A program made the position numbers and the translations under genes. Below are positions 61,201 to 63,708 of a stretch of DNA of 64,000 bases, piece by piece (position 1 is the stretch's first letter; every line of letters begins with the position of its first letter). The notes below the pieces were generated by a model. The model worked only from the letters and a program-made list of their open reading frames with translations. It was not told the origin of the DNA and did no database searches. The stretch spans positions 51,840,746 through 51,904,745 of the forward strand of contig NC_031495.1 in the NCBI RefSeq assembly GCF_000237925.1. Direction: 5' to 3'. The DNA is from Schistosoma mansoni (Eukaryota; Platyhelminthes; Trematoda; Strigeidida; Schistosomatidae).

Positions 61201-63708
61201 ATCCTTTCCCAATAATGATTTCCCTATCTATCTTTTGATGAATACTTAAGCCATTAACAATCAAACTATTGTTAGTTTCCCTGTTTAAAATTTTTTGTTT
61301 AAAACTTTGTATATTCTACCTCACTGTTACCATGTCGAACAGAAGTTTATTATCATTATTATTGTAATTATCATCCTGGAAAATAAGTATATATTTGTGA
61401 TTGTACAGCTTTGTAAATAAATTCTCCGAAAAGAGATCTCTTCATTTAACCAATCTTTCTTATTCAAGGTAAATATAACTATTTCAAGGTTGTAAAAGAA
61501 AACAAACAATAAATAAGTTATAAAGTGAATATAGGTCATGTGTTCTAAAATTCTCATACCATTTATATAAGTGATCCATGATTGGTTAAACTTGTCAACA
61601 AAATATTTATTTGCTTTCACTTTCAAGGTTATTCCTTTGTATTTTCGATCACATGATAGAACGGTCAAATTTGATATGTTAACAATAAATCAAATATTTT
61701 ATCATAAACTTTATGGGTTATATATTCAGAATACGAAGATAATTAATGAATAATTTACCCAACCATCTCTGTTTTGACTAAAAAATACTTTTGGTTTTCA
61801 ACTGAAAATAATATCTCTACTGTAAACAAATAAGTACTAGGTGACGGCCATCAGTGAATGAACATTTTCGCATACTTTTAGTCACCACTATTAGGACAGA
61901 CCTCTATCTTACATAACACTTTTGTTTCCCTCTGAATTTGTTCCTGTGCACAGTATTCAGACCAGATTAACTCTGGATTGTTGATTTCAACACGAACAAC
62001 AGATTAACATTCTTAATCTGTTTAAGTCATTGTTGAGTGTCAGTGTTGATATATATACCAGTAGATCAGCTAACAATATTTCTACAGTTATTAGATTACT
62101 GATATTGGTTTTTGTTGCAAAACACAATGGTACTGCTCGTAAAATATAGAACAGTTTATTTAGTTATTTTTCCATGTTTGCAGATATTAAAAAGTACAGT
62201 TTAAACAGTAACTCCAGATTACAATAAATGAACGATCCAAAACTACTGTATTATTTGAGAAAAAACGTACTAAGTAAACAGTATGCATGATTATTATGAT
62301 TATGAAAGCTGATATTTAGTGTGATGCATGGAAGATCACTCGATAAATTATACTACATTTTTAAACACTTCTAGAATCATGAACTTTGACAAAATAGTTA
62401 TCCAGAACACTCTAGTTCTCAATACTTCTCTAGTTAATATGACTTCATGTTGGAAACTACCACTAATCTCTTCAAAATCTTCATCCGGTACACAGCCATT
62501 TTTAACTAGTCACTTAACATAATGTTCACATAACAACATAATATAAATCAGAAGGGGTTTTATGGAGATTTCAGTATTTTCAAGGTTGAAATCATGAGCC
62601 AATTGAAGATAGACCACCATCGAAAACCTGGAAGCATTGGACGGCCCTTTCGTCCTATTGTGGGACTCCTCAGTGGCAGTGCCCATCCACGATCCCGTCT
62701 CGCGAGATTCGAACCCAGGACCTACCAGTCTCGCGCCAGAGCACTTAACCGATAGACCACTGAGCCGGCCGGCACCGAACGGTGTTAATGTATAACTTCA
62801 ACCAATCCACAAAATCTGAGCGCACTGCTGAGGAGTCCCATAATAGGACGAAACGGCCGTCCAGTGCTTCCAGGTTTTCGATGGTGGTCTATCTTCAATT
62901 GACTCATGATTTCAACCTCGATAATATATAAAACCCAACATACTTTAAGAATTGGATAAAATAAACTTGAATACCATGAAGCAAAGATTTTACGTTGGAA
63001 TTTCTTAAAAAAAAATCAAATTTACAGATAATAATGATGATAATAATATACCAAGTGAAACTCATTATAAATGCAGAACATAACTTCTCTGAACAAATAT
63101 ATTATCTTTAAAGGAAGATTGTAATAATAATTATGAAAAAAAGGAACAAAGGAGCAAGTTACAACTATGTCTGCATATGTGACTGATTAACAGAATAAAA
63201 CGTAGAATTTCAGCACTTTAATGCTAATAATTTGTACGATTTAATACATTAAAACCTCTTATAAGTAATAATTTATTGATCTCTTCAAGTTATAATTAAT
63301 GTTCTACTTGATTCTTTGTGTTGCATTCTTTTATCGTTTTATTCTGTAAAGATTTTACAACCTTATGGAATATGTTATGCTCCATGGATGAAATCATTTC
63401 TAATCGCTGATCATGTTAATCATCGTATACAATCATGTCAAATTAAACATATCAATGAAAATGACACTACTATTCTAACAAATGATTTCAATAGATCAAT
63501 AAAACAAACCAATGGATTGAATCAAATCAATGTTAATGGACATAAAATTCCTTCTATTAATTTATCTTCATTGAAACCGATTGCTGAGAAAGGTACACAT
63601 TCAATATGGCATCCAATGGCTATCACTACAGATGTACAACGAAAACGAATAATTGTAACAGAAGCATTAGGCAACGTTAAAGTGTTAAAATCAATGGAAG
63701 CAATTTAA
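11469..63708 (+). CDS. TRIM-NHL protein (RING, two B-boxes, coiled coil, NHL), complete 11-exon gene
   Basis: The eleven exons (11469-11747, 18460-18863, 33232-33325, 39781-40194, 43134-43390, 45068-45150, 50091-50421, 53204-53444, 55172-55309, 56603-56995, 63352-63708) splice at GT-AG sites with matching phases into 2,991 nt: 996 residues plus stop. Domains in order: a polar N-terminus; C3HC4 RING at 82-126 (C82, C85, C97, H99, C102, C105, C123, C126); B-box 1 at about 213-253; B-box 2 at about 326-366; coiled coil at about 370-510; a Ser/Asn-rich linker at 511-670; and six NHL repeats at about 672-996. There is no filamin/Ig domain. The family (Brat, NCL-1, Mei-P26, TRIM2/3/71) comprises cytoplasmic E3 ubiquitin ligases and mRNA-binding repressors that control growth, stem-cell fate and neuronal differentiation; the NHL propeller binds RNA or partner proteins. 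The RING suggests ligase activity, which fly Brat lacks. The ATG is the first after an in-frame stop at 11418. I cannot assign a specific orthologue. Confidence 0.9.
11919..12132 (-). mobile_element. Family B SINE, long form, 5' part
   Basis: In reverse complement: GTGCTCACTAGTGACTAGCT, a TTCTCGGAGTTCT segment, ACACCGTTGGA, and a tRNA-like A-box region ending in CTCGAGACCGAAGGTCTTGG. The ribozyme half is missing. Lies in TRIM-NHL intron 1. Confidence 0.6.
12768..13136. mobile_element. Family A (Smalpha-like) SINE, inverted composite
   Basis: A minus arm (about 12768-12942) covers the tRNA-like head, hammerhead and GCTTAT boundary. It meets a plus arm (about 12943-13136) that starts inside the ribozyme and runs to the 3' end. 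The whole is bracketed by AAGTCAT (12761-12767 and 13137-13143). The minus-arm ribozyme is broken (GAGAC in place of GAAAC); the plus-arm one is intact. Confidence 0.75.
12945..12992 (+). ncRNA. Hammerhead ribozyme (family A SINE), sense in intron 1
   Basis: Stem I is GCCAG/CUGGA-like. The core CUGACGA starts at 12951, stem II is GUCCC/GGGC, then GAAAC and the cleavage triplet GUC at 12981-12983. Core residues are all present. Stem III (ACAUACGU) is short. Confidence 0.7.
13480..13680 (+). mobile_element. Family B SINE, decayed copy
   Basis: Only scattered matches remain: a tRNA-like GACTTTGATTCCCAGATGCG, CGTTGACGAGCGCTATG in the ribozyme position, CTAGGTTTTCAACGTTGGTC, and a tail ACAATCTCCACAACTTCCAC. 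No ribozyme core survives. Confidence 0.5.
14470..14490. repeat. Short (CTAT)n microsatellite
   Basis: CTATCTATCTATCTAT-type tract; a similar shorter tract is at about 14311-14326. The rest of 13681-15960 shows nothing recognisable. Confidence 0.7.
15964..16213. mobile_element. Family B SINE, inverted composite
   Basis: The minus arm runs from the tail (ATCAGAAGGGGG at 15970) through the hammerhead to the B box (about 16140). The plus arm repeats the tail half (about 16148-16213). Both arms carry GATCTCAACTATATAAAA-type private variants where other copies have GATTTCAACTATGAAAA. The direct repeat AAAATATG flanks the unit (15956-15963 and 16214-16221). Confidence 0.75.
16061..16105 (-). ncRNA. 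Hammerhead ribozyme (family B SINE), antisense to the gene
   Basis: On the minus strand: GCACUG, CUGAGGA, stem II GUCUC/GGAC, GAAAC, then the triplet GUC and CAGUG. Core intact; stem II has one weakened pair. Confidence 0.65.
16409..16710 (+). mobile_element. Solo LTR-like element, group I
   Basis: 302 bp, TG...CA ends, flanked by GTAG (16405-16408 and 16711-16714). Same length and layout as the copy at 6005-6306. Fossil copy; no internal region. Confidence 0.6.
17387..17760 (-). mobile_element. LINE 3' end (RTE/SR2-like), older copy
   Basis: Minus-strand fragment of the C-terminal tail of a LINE polyprotein, ending in a (TAAG)n-like simple tail seen here as TATTTATTTACTTACGCC. It is clearly related to the copies at 27463 and 31765 but more diverged. 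It is 5'-truncated near the same place (AAGACAATATT). The 77-residue plus frame at 17490 is a shadow. Confidence 0.65.
17938..18221 (+). mobile_element. Family A (Smalpha-like) SINE, near full length
   Basis: Order: GGACTCAGTAGCTGAATG (A-box region), a damaged B-box region, hammerhead, then the 3' region with ACTGATCAATTGCAGTCC and AAGATTCAAACAACCAATAC. It is flanked by a 14-bp direct repeat with one mismatch, TCACTTTCATGTAG (17924-17937) and TCACTTTCCTGTAG (18222-18235). Lies 238 bp upstream of exon 2. Confidence 0.85.
18019..18067 (+). ncRNA. Hammerhead ribozyme (family A SINE), sense in intron 1
   Basis: Core CUGACGA at 18026, stem II GCCC/GGG(AC) with loop GAAAAU, GAAAC, cleavage triplet GUC at 18057-18059. 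Stem I is weakened by two mismatches; stem III is AC/GU with a GCAC loop. Confidence 0.65.
18460..18863 (+). CDS. TRIM-NHL exon 2: second half of RING and start of B-box 1
   Basis: The acceptor is CTAACAG just before 18460. The exon opens [13 protein letters not shown], which supplies C97, H99, C102 and C105 of the RING, then C123 and C126 in KCKACH. It continues through a polar linker to CDYC (C213, C216), the first B-box 1 pair. The donor is GTAAT at 18864, phase 2. An ATG at 18520 lies inside the exon and is not the start, because the RING depends on the sequence before it. Confidence 0.87.
19560..20905 (-). mobile_element. Penelope-like element (reverse transcriptase to 3' terminal region)
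   Basis: The minus strand encodes the C-terminal half of a Penelope-type reverse transcriptase in one frame (20896 to 20585): [17 protein letters not shown] with the catalytic YVDD, then [19 protein letters not shown] and [20 protein letters not shown]. Lower down are decayed GIY-YIG-like segments ([12 protein letters not shown] and [20 protein letters not shown]). It ends in a terminal region carrying a hammerhead ribozyme (19620-19662). The element is 5'-truncated and broken. Penelope-like elements are known to carry hammerheads in their terminal repeats, which supports the call. Lies in TRIM-NHL intron 2. Confidence 0.82.
19620..19662 (-). ncRNA. Hammerhead ribozyme of the Penelope-like element
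   Basis: Minus strand: stem I UUCU/AGAA, core CUGAGGA, stem II GUGGCU/AGUCAC with loop UACGUUG, GAAAC and cleavage triplet GUC. Stem III is only AC/GU, as in the minimal hammerheads described for Penelope-like elements. All core positions are present. Confidence 0.75.
21593..21650 (-). mobile_element. Family B SINE, tail-only copy
   Basis: Only the last ~58 bp of the element (AGAAGAGGCTATGTGGAG to GAAGCTAGA). It is flanked by GATAAATC at 21588-21595 and 21649-21656, slightly overlapping the element. This is an extreme 5' truncation, as expected of target-primed reverse transcription. Confidence 0.7.
21782..22086. mobile_element. Family A (Smalpha-like) SINE, inverted composite with 12-bp TSD
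   Basis: A minus arm (21782 to about 21952: ATAAGCAAAGATGG through the ribozyme and B box to ACTGAGTCC) joins a plus arm (about 21953-22086) carrying the intact 3' end (to AACAATACCAAGTG). The perfect 12-bp direct repeat AGTATTTAAATC flanks the unit (21770-21781 and 22087-22098). The minus-arm ribozyme core reads CUGACAA, so it should be inactive. Confidence 0.88.
22642..22947. mobile_element. Family A (Smalpha-like) SINE composite with tail-to-head junction
   Basis: A minus-oriented 3' end (22642-22709) is followed by a plus stretch that begins with a 3' end (GAAGATTCAAACAAACAATT) and runs through GTGGTTATC straight into the next tRNA-like head, B box and ribozyme, stopping at CTATCCATC. 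The 13-bp direct repeat AGAAATAAATGTG flanks it (22629-22641 and 22948-22960). The ribozyme is dead: the core reads ACGACGA, and the cleavage site is changed. Confidence 0.85.
22791..22845 (+). promoter_or_regulatory. RNA polymerase III promoter-like A and B boxes of the family A SINE
   Basis: TGGCCGAGTGG (22791-22801) matches a tRNA A box, and GGTTCGAGTCC (22835-22845) matches a B box, at tRNA-like spacing. The pair looks derived from a Leu/Ser-type tRNA. It is the best-preserved head in the window. Confidence 0.7.
22961..25180. other. Intron 2 sequence with a decayed family A SINE
   Basis: The only recognised item is a minus-strand remnant at about 23979-24085 (ACTAGCAGTATAATTCAAGA, then GTTTCATCCTATTTGGGAC). 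The 103-residue open frame at 23583-23894 has no domain I recognise and no flanking splice logic, so it is not called. Confidence 0.45.
25190..25660 (+). mobile_element. Family B SINE, longest long-form copy
   Basis: A long 5' region (from about TGGAGATTCGTAGCTCAG) is followed by CCGTGTCGGATGTGAGG, a CACTGTTGGACGCC junction, a tRNA-like part (GTTAGTGGTCTACAGG ... GGTCCAAAACCC), a hammerhead and a tail ending ACAACCCTATACTGA. A short AAT-type microsatellite follows. The extent of the 5' region is judged by comparison with 8083-8446 and is uncertain left of 25320. Confidence 0.65.
25533..25577 (+). ncRNA. Hammerhead ribozyme (family B long form), sense in intron 2
   Basis: Core CUGAGGA starts at 25538; GAAAC and GUC are present and stem III is ACGGCCGU. 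Stem II (GCCUU/GGGAC) is weakened by a mismatch, so activity is doubtful although the core is intact. Confidence 0.55.
25661..25697. repeat. AAT-type microsatellite
   Basis: TAATAATAATATTGATAATG and similar units directly after the SINE tail, as is common for SINE 3' ends. Confidence 0.7.
26575..27003. mobile_element. Inverted SINE pair (family B), decayed
   Basis: A minus copy (about 26575-26792: CTAGACAGCCATTAAAAACC, then a B-box remnant and CTGCTGAGCTTGGATCCA) is followed by a plus copy (about 26795-27003: GTTCAGTGGTCAAGAG to CACAATCCCCATA). Neither ribozyme is intact. It is an older event than the other inverted units. Confidence 0.55.
27088..27200 (-). mobile_element. Family A SINE, decayed fragment
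   Basis: Remnant of the ribozyme and spacer (AATAGCAAAATTCAGGATAC, CTTGTCAGCTAGATGTACTT, TTGATGTTCACACTGGAGC). No functional ribozyme. Confidence 0.55.
27463..27841 (-). mobile_element. LINE 3' end (RTE/SR2-like), young copy
   Basis: Minus strand encodes the C-terminal tail of a non-LTR retrotransposon polyprotein: [20 protein letters not shown], then [20 protein letters not shown], ending in [12 protein letters not shown]. The W-x-W-I-G-H-x-L ... A-L-T-W-N-P-x-G pattern is the conserved post-RT tail of these LINEs. The 3' end is a (TAAG)n tail. It is flanked by AACGTAAGAT (27453-27462 and 27842-27851). It is strongly 5'-truncated. Only a few differences separate it from the copy at 31765. 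The RTE/SR2 assignment is from memory of schistosome LINEs. Confidence 0.8.
27852..28730. other. Intron 2 sequence, nothing recognised
   Basis: No coding potential, repeat family or structured RNA that I could identify. Confidence 0.4.
28733..29080. mobile_element. Family B SINE, inverted composite
   Basis: The minus arm (28733-28956) carries tail-side sequence, a damaged ribozyme (core CUAAUGA), the B box GGGTTCGAACCC and the A-box region. The plus arm (28962-29080) starts inside the ribozyme at GGGGCGAAACGGCCGTCC and keeps the 3' tail. Both arms have ACTATTAAAA where most copies have ACTATGAAAA. Confidence 0.72.
29081..31760. other. Intron 2 sequence, nothing recognised
   Basis: AT-rich, with no supported gene or repeat. 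Small open frames (for example 30487-30672 minus and 31526-31708 plus) lack domains. Confidence 0.4.
31765..32124 (-). mobile_element. LINE 3' end (RTE/SR2-like), young copy
   Basis: Nearly identical to the copy at 27463-27841, with a handful of substitutions and the same orientation. It is flanked by ACTTATAT (31757-31764 and 32125-32132). It ends at the same 5' position (GTAGACAAC). It encodes the same LINE polyprotein tail ending [12 protein letters not shown]. Confidence 0.8.
32535..32665. repeat. GC-rich repeat-like fragment, unclassified
   Basis: An abrupt GC-rich island in AT-rich intron DNA (GGGATTGGGTCACTAACC, then CTTTACCCGGGCTTGGGACC and GGCAGTAGCCCCCGAAGGAG). Composition is like the LINE terminal regions in this window, but I cannot assign it and no target duplication is evident. 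Confidence 0.4.
32867..32940 (-). repeat. tRNA-like SINE remnant
   Basis: The reverse complement contains CAATCGGTTAGTGACTAC and ACGGGTTTGAAACCCGTCCC, resembling A- and B-box regions of a tRNA-derived element. It does not fold as a complete tRNA, so a SINE head is the better reading. Confidence 0.35.
33232..33325 (+). CDS. TRIM-NHL exon 3: B-box 1 core
   Basis: A 94-nt exon too short for ordinary ORF finding. The acceptor is TTGTTCAG and the donor GTACG. It completes R228 and encodes [18 protein letters not shown] and then a stretch ending LHTLLSYE. This supplies C229, C232, C237, C240, H244 and H253 of a B-box 1. It enters in phase 2 and leaves in phase 0. Confidence 0.87.
33574..33851 (+). 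mobile_element. Solo LTR-like element, group II, old copy
   Basis: Starts TGTGGTAAATGCTACTTATA and ends GTTCATTACA, about 278 bp. It resembles the copy at 37547-37824 (shared AAGTAGTATG and ATTTTACTAA segments). Target duplication is not clear. Older than the group I copies. Confidence 0.5.
34566..34868 (-). mobile_element. Solo LTR-like element, group I
   Basis: 303 bp in minus orientation, TG...CA ends, flanked by ATAT (34562-34565 and 34869-34872). Third member of group I with the copies at 6005 and 16409. Confidence 0.6.
35690..35880 (+). mobile_element. Family C SINE (tRNA-like, hammerhead relative)
   Basis: A tRNA-like head (GACCAAGTGGTAACGTCTCT ... GGAGTCGAAACC) is followed by CATCAGTTCCCTCGAAATTA, CAGGTACACC and CTGACGAGTGCCAAGTAGCA. 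The CUGACGA core is present, but no GAAA follows at the right place, so any ribozyme is dead. A second decayed member with the same head and CATTAGTTCCCCGAAGATAA is at about 51720-51850. Confidence 0.5.
37518..37997 (-). mobile_element. Family B SINE interrupted by an LTR
   Basis: The tail (ATCAGAATGGGGGTTTGTTG) lies at 37518-37546 and the rest of the SINE at 37825-37997 (GTAGTAATCTAGTCATTG onward to the A-box side), separated by the LTR at 37547-37824. The ribozyme (37889-37934, minus) keeps CUGAGGA and GAAAC, with GUU in place of GUC at the cleavage site. Confidence 0.7.
37547..37824 (+). mobile_element. Solo LTR-like element, group II, nested in a SINE
   Basis: 278 bp, begins TGTGGTGTGTG and ends CACTGCA. 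It is flanked by ATAG and GTAG, three of four bases alike. Inserted into the tail of the family B SINE, so it is younger than that SINE. Confidence 0.55.
39370..39562 (-). mobile_element. LINE 3' end (RTE/SR2-like), short fragment
   Basis: Minus-strand 3' fragment matching the 3' half of the copies at 17387/27463 (TTACTTGCGCCTGTTACCCC ... TTCCGGATTCCAT), truncated earlier than the others. A (TA)n run follows. Lies 218 bp upstream of exon 4. Confidence 0.65.
39781..40194 (+). CDS. TRIM-NHL exon 4: B-box 2 and start of coiled coil
   Basis: Starts after the acceptor TGCTTATAG with [10 protein letters not shown], upstream of the first in-exon ATG (39811). It carries an Asn-rich spacer and then B-box 2: [18 protein letters not shown], a CAEC pair, and histidines in GHF and EHENH (about residues 326-366). 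It ends in a helical Lys/Glu-rich segment, KRNSSQFE, before GTAAGT. Phase 0 at both ends. Confidence 0.87.
40570..40650 (+). mobile_element. Family A SINE, ribozyme-region remnant
   Basis: CCCTAATAGGACGAAATGTG, then GTCCTGGATTCCACTGCTGG. The CUGANGA core is lost (CUUACGA), so it is inactive. Confidence 0.6.
40941..41239. mobile_element. Family A (Smalpha-like) SINE, inverted composite with 11-bp TSD
   Basis: The minus arm (40941 to about 41066) runs from TTAATTCACAAGC through an intact ribozyme to TTCACTCTGGGA. The plus arm (about 41067-41239) restarts inside the ribozyme (CGCGTCCTGGATTCC) and keeps the 3' end. Both arms carry GCTTACCAT where the other copies have GCTTACAAT or GCTTATAAT. The perfect direct repeat AAACCTCTTCC flanks the whole (40930-40940 and 41240-41250). 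Confidence 0.9.
40985..41034 (-). ncRNA. Hammerhead ribozyme (family A SINE), consensus-like and intact
   Basis: Minus strand: AUUCAG/CUGGAU stem I, CUGACGA, GUCCCAAAUAGGAC stem-loop II, GAAAC, ACGCGCGU stem III, GUC. This is the best match in the window to the schistosome consensus. It is antisense to the TRIM-NHL transcript. Confidence 0.82.
41813..41995 (-). mobile_element. Family B SINE
   Basis: Tail (ATCAGAAGGAGTTTTGTGG) to B box (GATTCGAACCCAGGACC); the A-box end is missing. The ribozyme core reads CUGAGAA and the cleavage region is changed, so it should be inactive. Intron 4. Confidence 0.75.
43134..43390 (+). CDS. TRIM-NHL exon 5: coiled coil
   Basis: Acceptor TATTACAG, donor GTTAAT; phase 0 in, phase 2 out. 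Residues 398-482 are strongly helical, with heptad-like spacing of Leu/Ile in [20 protein letters not shown] and onward, typical of the B-box C-terminal coiled coil that makes TRIM proteins dimerise. Confidence 0.85.
45068..45150 (+). CDS. TRIM-NHL exon 6: end of coiled coil
   Basis: An 83-nt exon. Acceptor TATAATAG, donor GTAAAT; phase 2 in, phase 1 out. It encodes [20 protein letters not shown] and then QKKIEYLK (483-510), continuing the helix. Confidence 0.82.
45686..46207 (-). mobile_element. Second LINE-type 3' end, GC-rich, with 13-bp TSD
   Basis: 522 bp of unusually GC-rich DNA ending (on its own strand) in an AAATAAATAAATA tail, bracketed by the perfect direct repeat ACAGGAGGAAATA (45673-45685 and 46208-46220). 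The tail and 5' truncation fit a LINE 3' UTR end. I believe similar sequence ends a schistosome LINE, but I cannot name it with certainty. The 99-residue minus frame (45695-45994) is probably part of this non-coding or terminal region. Confidence 0.7.
46208..48080. other. Intron 6 sequence, nothing recognised
   Basis: AT-rich. A phrase at about 47630-47655 (AACTCCTCAGTAGTACCCAC) weakly recalls a family B ribozyme region but is not enough for a call. Confidence 0.4.
48250..48300 (+). repeat. Possible Penelope-like terminal relic
   Basis: GGATCGAAACGTCAGATAAC resembles the 3' side of Penelope-type hammerheads (GAAAC-GUC-AGA). The CUGANGA half is not preserved upstream. Weak evidence. Confidence 0.35.
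48535..48589 (-). mobile_element. Family B SINE cut by the assembly gap
   Basis: The tail-side part (TATAGTTGAGATCATGAGTC ... CCACCATGGAAAACC) runs directly into the N block. It shares the GAGATCATGAG and TATAGTT variants of the inverted copy at 15964-16213. Confidence 0.75.
48590..48789. other. Assembly gap (200 N)
   Basis: Exactly 200 unknown bases, probably a fixed-size placeholder. Any open frame drawn across it (48518-48976 and others) is meaningless. Confidence 0.98.
48832..48880. repeat. ATT-type microsatellite after the gap
   Basis: ATTATTATTATTATC followed by imperfect ATT/GTT units. Confidence 0.7.
50091..50421 (+). CDS. TRIM-NHL exon 7: linker
   Basis: Acceptor TCTCATTAG, donor GTAAG; phase 1 in, phase 2 out. 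It encodes [18 protein letters not shown] and then a Ser/Asn/Glu-rich stretch (511-620) with no domain that I recognise. This is where some TRIM-NHL proteins have a filamin/Ig domain; none is visible. The hydrophobic start of the long open frame (50033-50090) is intron, not a signal peptide. Confidence 0.82.
51260..51330 (-). repeat. Penelope-type hammerhead relic
   Basis: On the minus strand, stem II CUUGG/CCAGG followed by CGAAACGUU is preserved. The CUGANGA core has decayed (about UUGAACA), so it should be inactive. The arrangement is that of Penelope-like terminal regions. Confidence 0.45.
51720..51850 (+). mobile_element. Family C SINE, decayed
   Basis: GAGATCTCTGACTACTGAAC and CATTAGTTCCCCGAAGATAA match the element at 35690 in order. 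No ribozyme remains. Confidence 0.4.
52209..52258. repeat. (TA)n microsatellite
   Basis: About 50 bp of uninterrupted TA. It produces the artificial Tyr-Ile repeat in the 138-residue open frame at 52127-52543, which is therefore not called as a gene. Confidence 0.95.
53204..53444 (+). CDS. TRIM-NHL exon 8: first NHL repeat
   Basis: Acceptor TTATGCAG, donor GTATAAG; phase 2 in, phase 0 out. Residues 621-701. It ends in NHL repeat 1: [20 protein letters not shown] and RDNSRIK, the usual P-x-G-(I/L)-A...(I/V)-Y-V-x-D...N-x-R-I pattern. Confidence 0.88.
53588..54250 (+). mobile_element. Penelope-like element, endonuclease C-terminus and 3' end
   Basis: 5'-truncated copy in intron 8, sense to the gene. 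It encodes [20 protein letters not shown], then [36 protein letters not shown] and [15 protein letters not shown], which match the C-terminal part of the GIY-YIG endonuclease region of schistosome Penelope-like elements. Then come an AT-rich 3' region and the end CTGATGACGATCTAATTG ... CTTACATGTGCTGTTC. The shared 3' end recurs at 57505-57770. Confidence 0.72.
55172..55309 (+). CDS. TRIM-NHL exon 9: NHL repeats 1-2
   Basis: A 138-nt phase-0 exon (702-747) between TTTCAAAG and GTGAG. It encodes [20 protein letters not shown] and then the second-repeat core [20 protein letters not shown]. It completes blade 1 (I-K-L-F) and opens blade 2. Confidence 0.87.
55538..55808 (-). mobile_element. Family A (Smalpha-like) SINE, simple 5'-truncated copy
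   Basis: Minus copy from the 3' end (AGTATTGTTTGTTTGAATC) to inside the tRNA-like head (CCCAGTACCTTTCGCTTCAA). It is flanked by AAGCATATTA (55528-55537 and 55809-55818). The ribozyme core reads CUGACAA, so it is probably inactive. Intron 9. Confidence 0.85.
56603..56995 (+). CDS. TRIM-NHL exon 10: NHL repeats 2-4
   Basis: A 393-nt phase-0 exon (748-878) between CTCATAAAG and GTATG. It encodes [14 protein letters not shown], the third repeat ([20 protein letters not shown]) with an insertion, and the fourth ([20 protein letters not shown], then [20 protein letters not shown]). The repeats are divergent but keep the P-x-(G/Y)-V and hydrophobic-strand pattern. Confidence 0.87.
57505..57770. mobile_element. 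Penelope-like 3' end, inverted pair
   Basis: A minus copy of the element's 3' ~165 bp (about 57505-57665) and a short plus copy (57700-57770) face each other. Both have AACAATTGTT where the copy at 53588-54250 has AACGATTGTT. This is the same inverted layout as the SINEs. Confidence 0.65.
57718..57756 (+). ncRNA. Candidate hammerhead-like motif at a Penelope 3' end
   Basis: AAGC/GCUU could form stem I around CUGAUGA (57722-57728). GAA is followed by the palindrome AACAAUUGUU as stem III, with C as the cleavage base. Stem II (CGAUCUAAUU) lacks a good closing pair. This is tentative and structural only. Confidence 0.35.
60150..60290 (+). mobile_element. Family B SINE, decayed tail half
   Basis: CTTTCCTGGTTCTCGATGGT, then GTCTAACCAAGACTGATGCATG and CAACAATCACCATGAACC follow the order of the long-form tail. 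The ribozyme is unrecognisable. Confidence 0.45.
60300..62530. other. Intron 10 sequence, nothing recognised
   Basis: AT-rich. Open frames at 60352-60585, 61327-61668 (minus) and 62328-62522 have no domains and no splice support. Confidence 0.4.
62634..62692 (-). ncRNA. Hammerhead ribozyme (family B SINE), minus arm
   Basis: Minus strand: CUGAGGA, GUCCC/GGAC stem II, GAAA and GUC are present, but a short insertion sits just before CUGAGGA and alters stem I. Confidence 0.5.
62822..62867 (+). ncRNA. Hammerhead ribozyme (family B SINE), sense in intron 10, intact
   Basis: GCACUG/CAGUGC stem I, CUGAGGA, GUCCCAUAAUAGGAC stem-loop II, GAAAC, ACGGCCGU stem III and GUC at 62859-62861. All core and stem positions match the family consensus. 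It sits about 0.5 kb upstream of the last exon. Confidence 0.8.
63352..63708 (+). CDS. TRIM-NHL exon 11: NHL repeats 5-6 and stop
   Basis: Phase-0 acceptor TCTGTAAAG. It encodes [20 protein letters not shown] and HVNHRIQSC (repeat 5), then an Asn-rich insertion, then [20 protein letters not shown] and [12 protein letters not shown] (repeat 6), ending in TAA. No AATAAA is visible in the 290 nt that follow, so the polyadenylation site may be non-canonical or beyond the window. Confidence 0.88.
   Translation: MLQPYGICYAPWMKSFLIADHVNHRIQSCQIKHINENDTTILTNDFNRSIKQTNGLNQINVNGHKIPSINLSSLKPIAEKGTHSIWHPMAITTDVQRKRIIVTEALGNVKVLKSMEAI

Larger units (their letters stand above)
62546..62920. mobile_element. 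Family B SINE, inverted composite (large hairpin)
   Basis: The minus arm is a complete element: tail ATCAGAAGGGGTTTTATGG, ribozyme, B box, A box with CACTGAGCCGGCC, and an ACCGTTCGG head. The plus arm repeats the half from the ribozyme to TTCAACCTCG. Both arms share the variants CTATCTTC (others CTAGCTTC) and TTCAACCT. ATAATATA flanks the unit (62538-62545 and 62921-62928). The arms could fold into a hairpin of about 110 bp. Confidence 0.8.

Noticed and set aside
61327-61668. 113-residue minus frame in intron 10
   Set aside because: Ile/Phe/Tyr-rich composition typical of AT-rich DNA; no homology or splice support.
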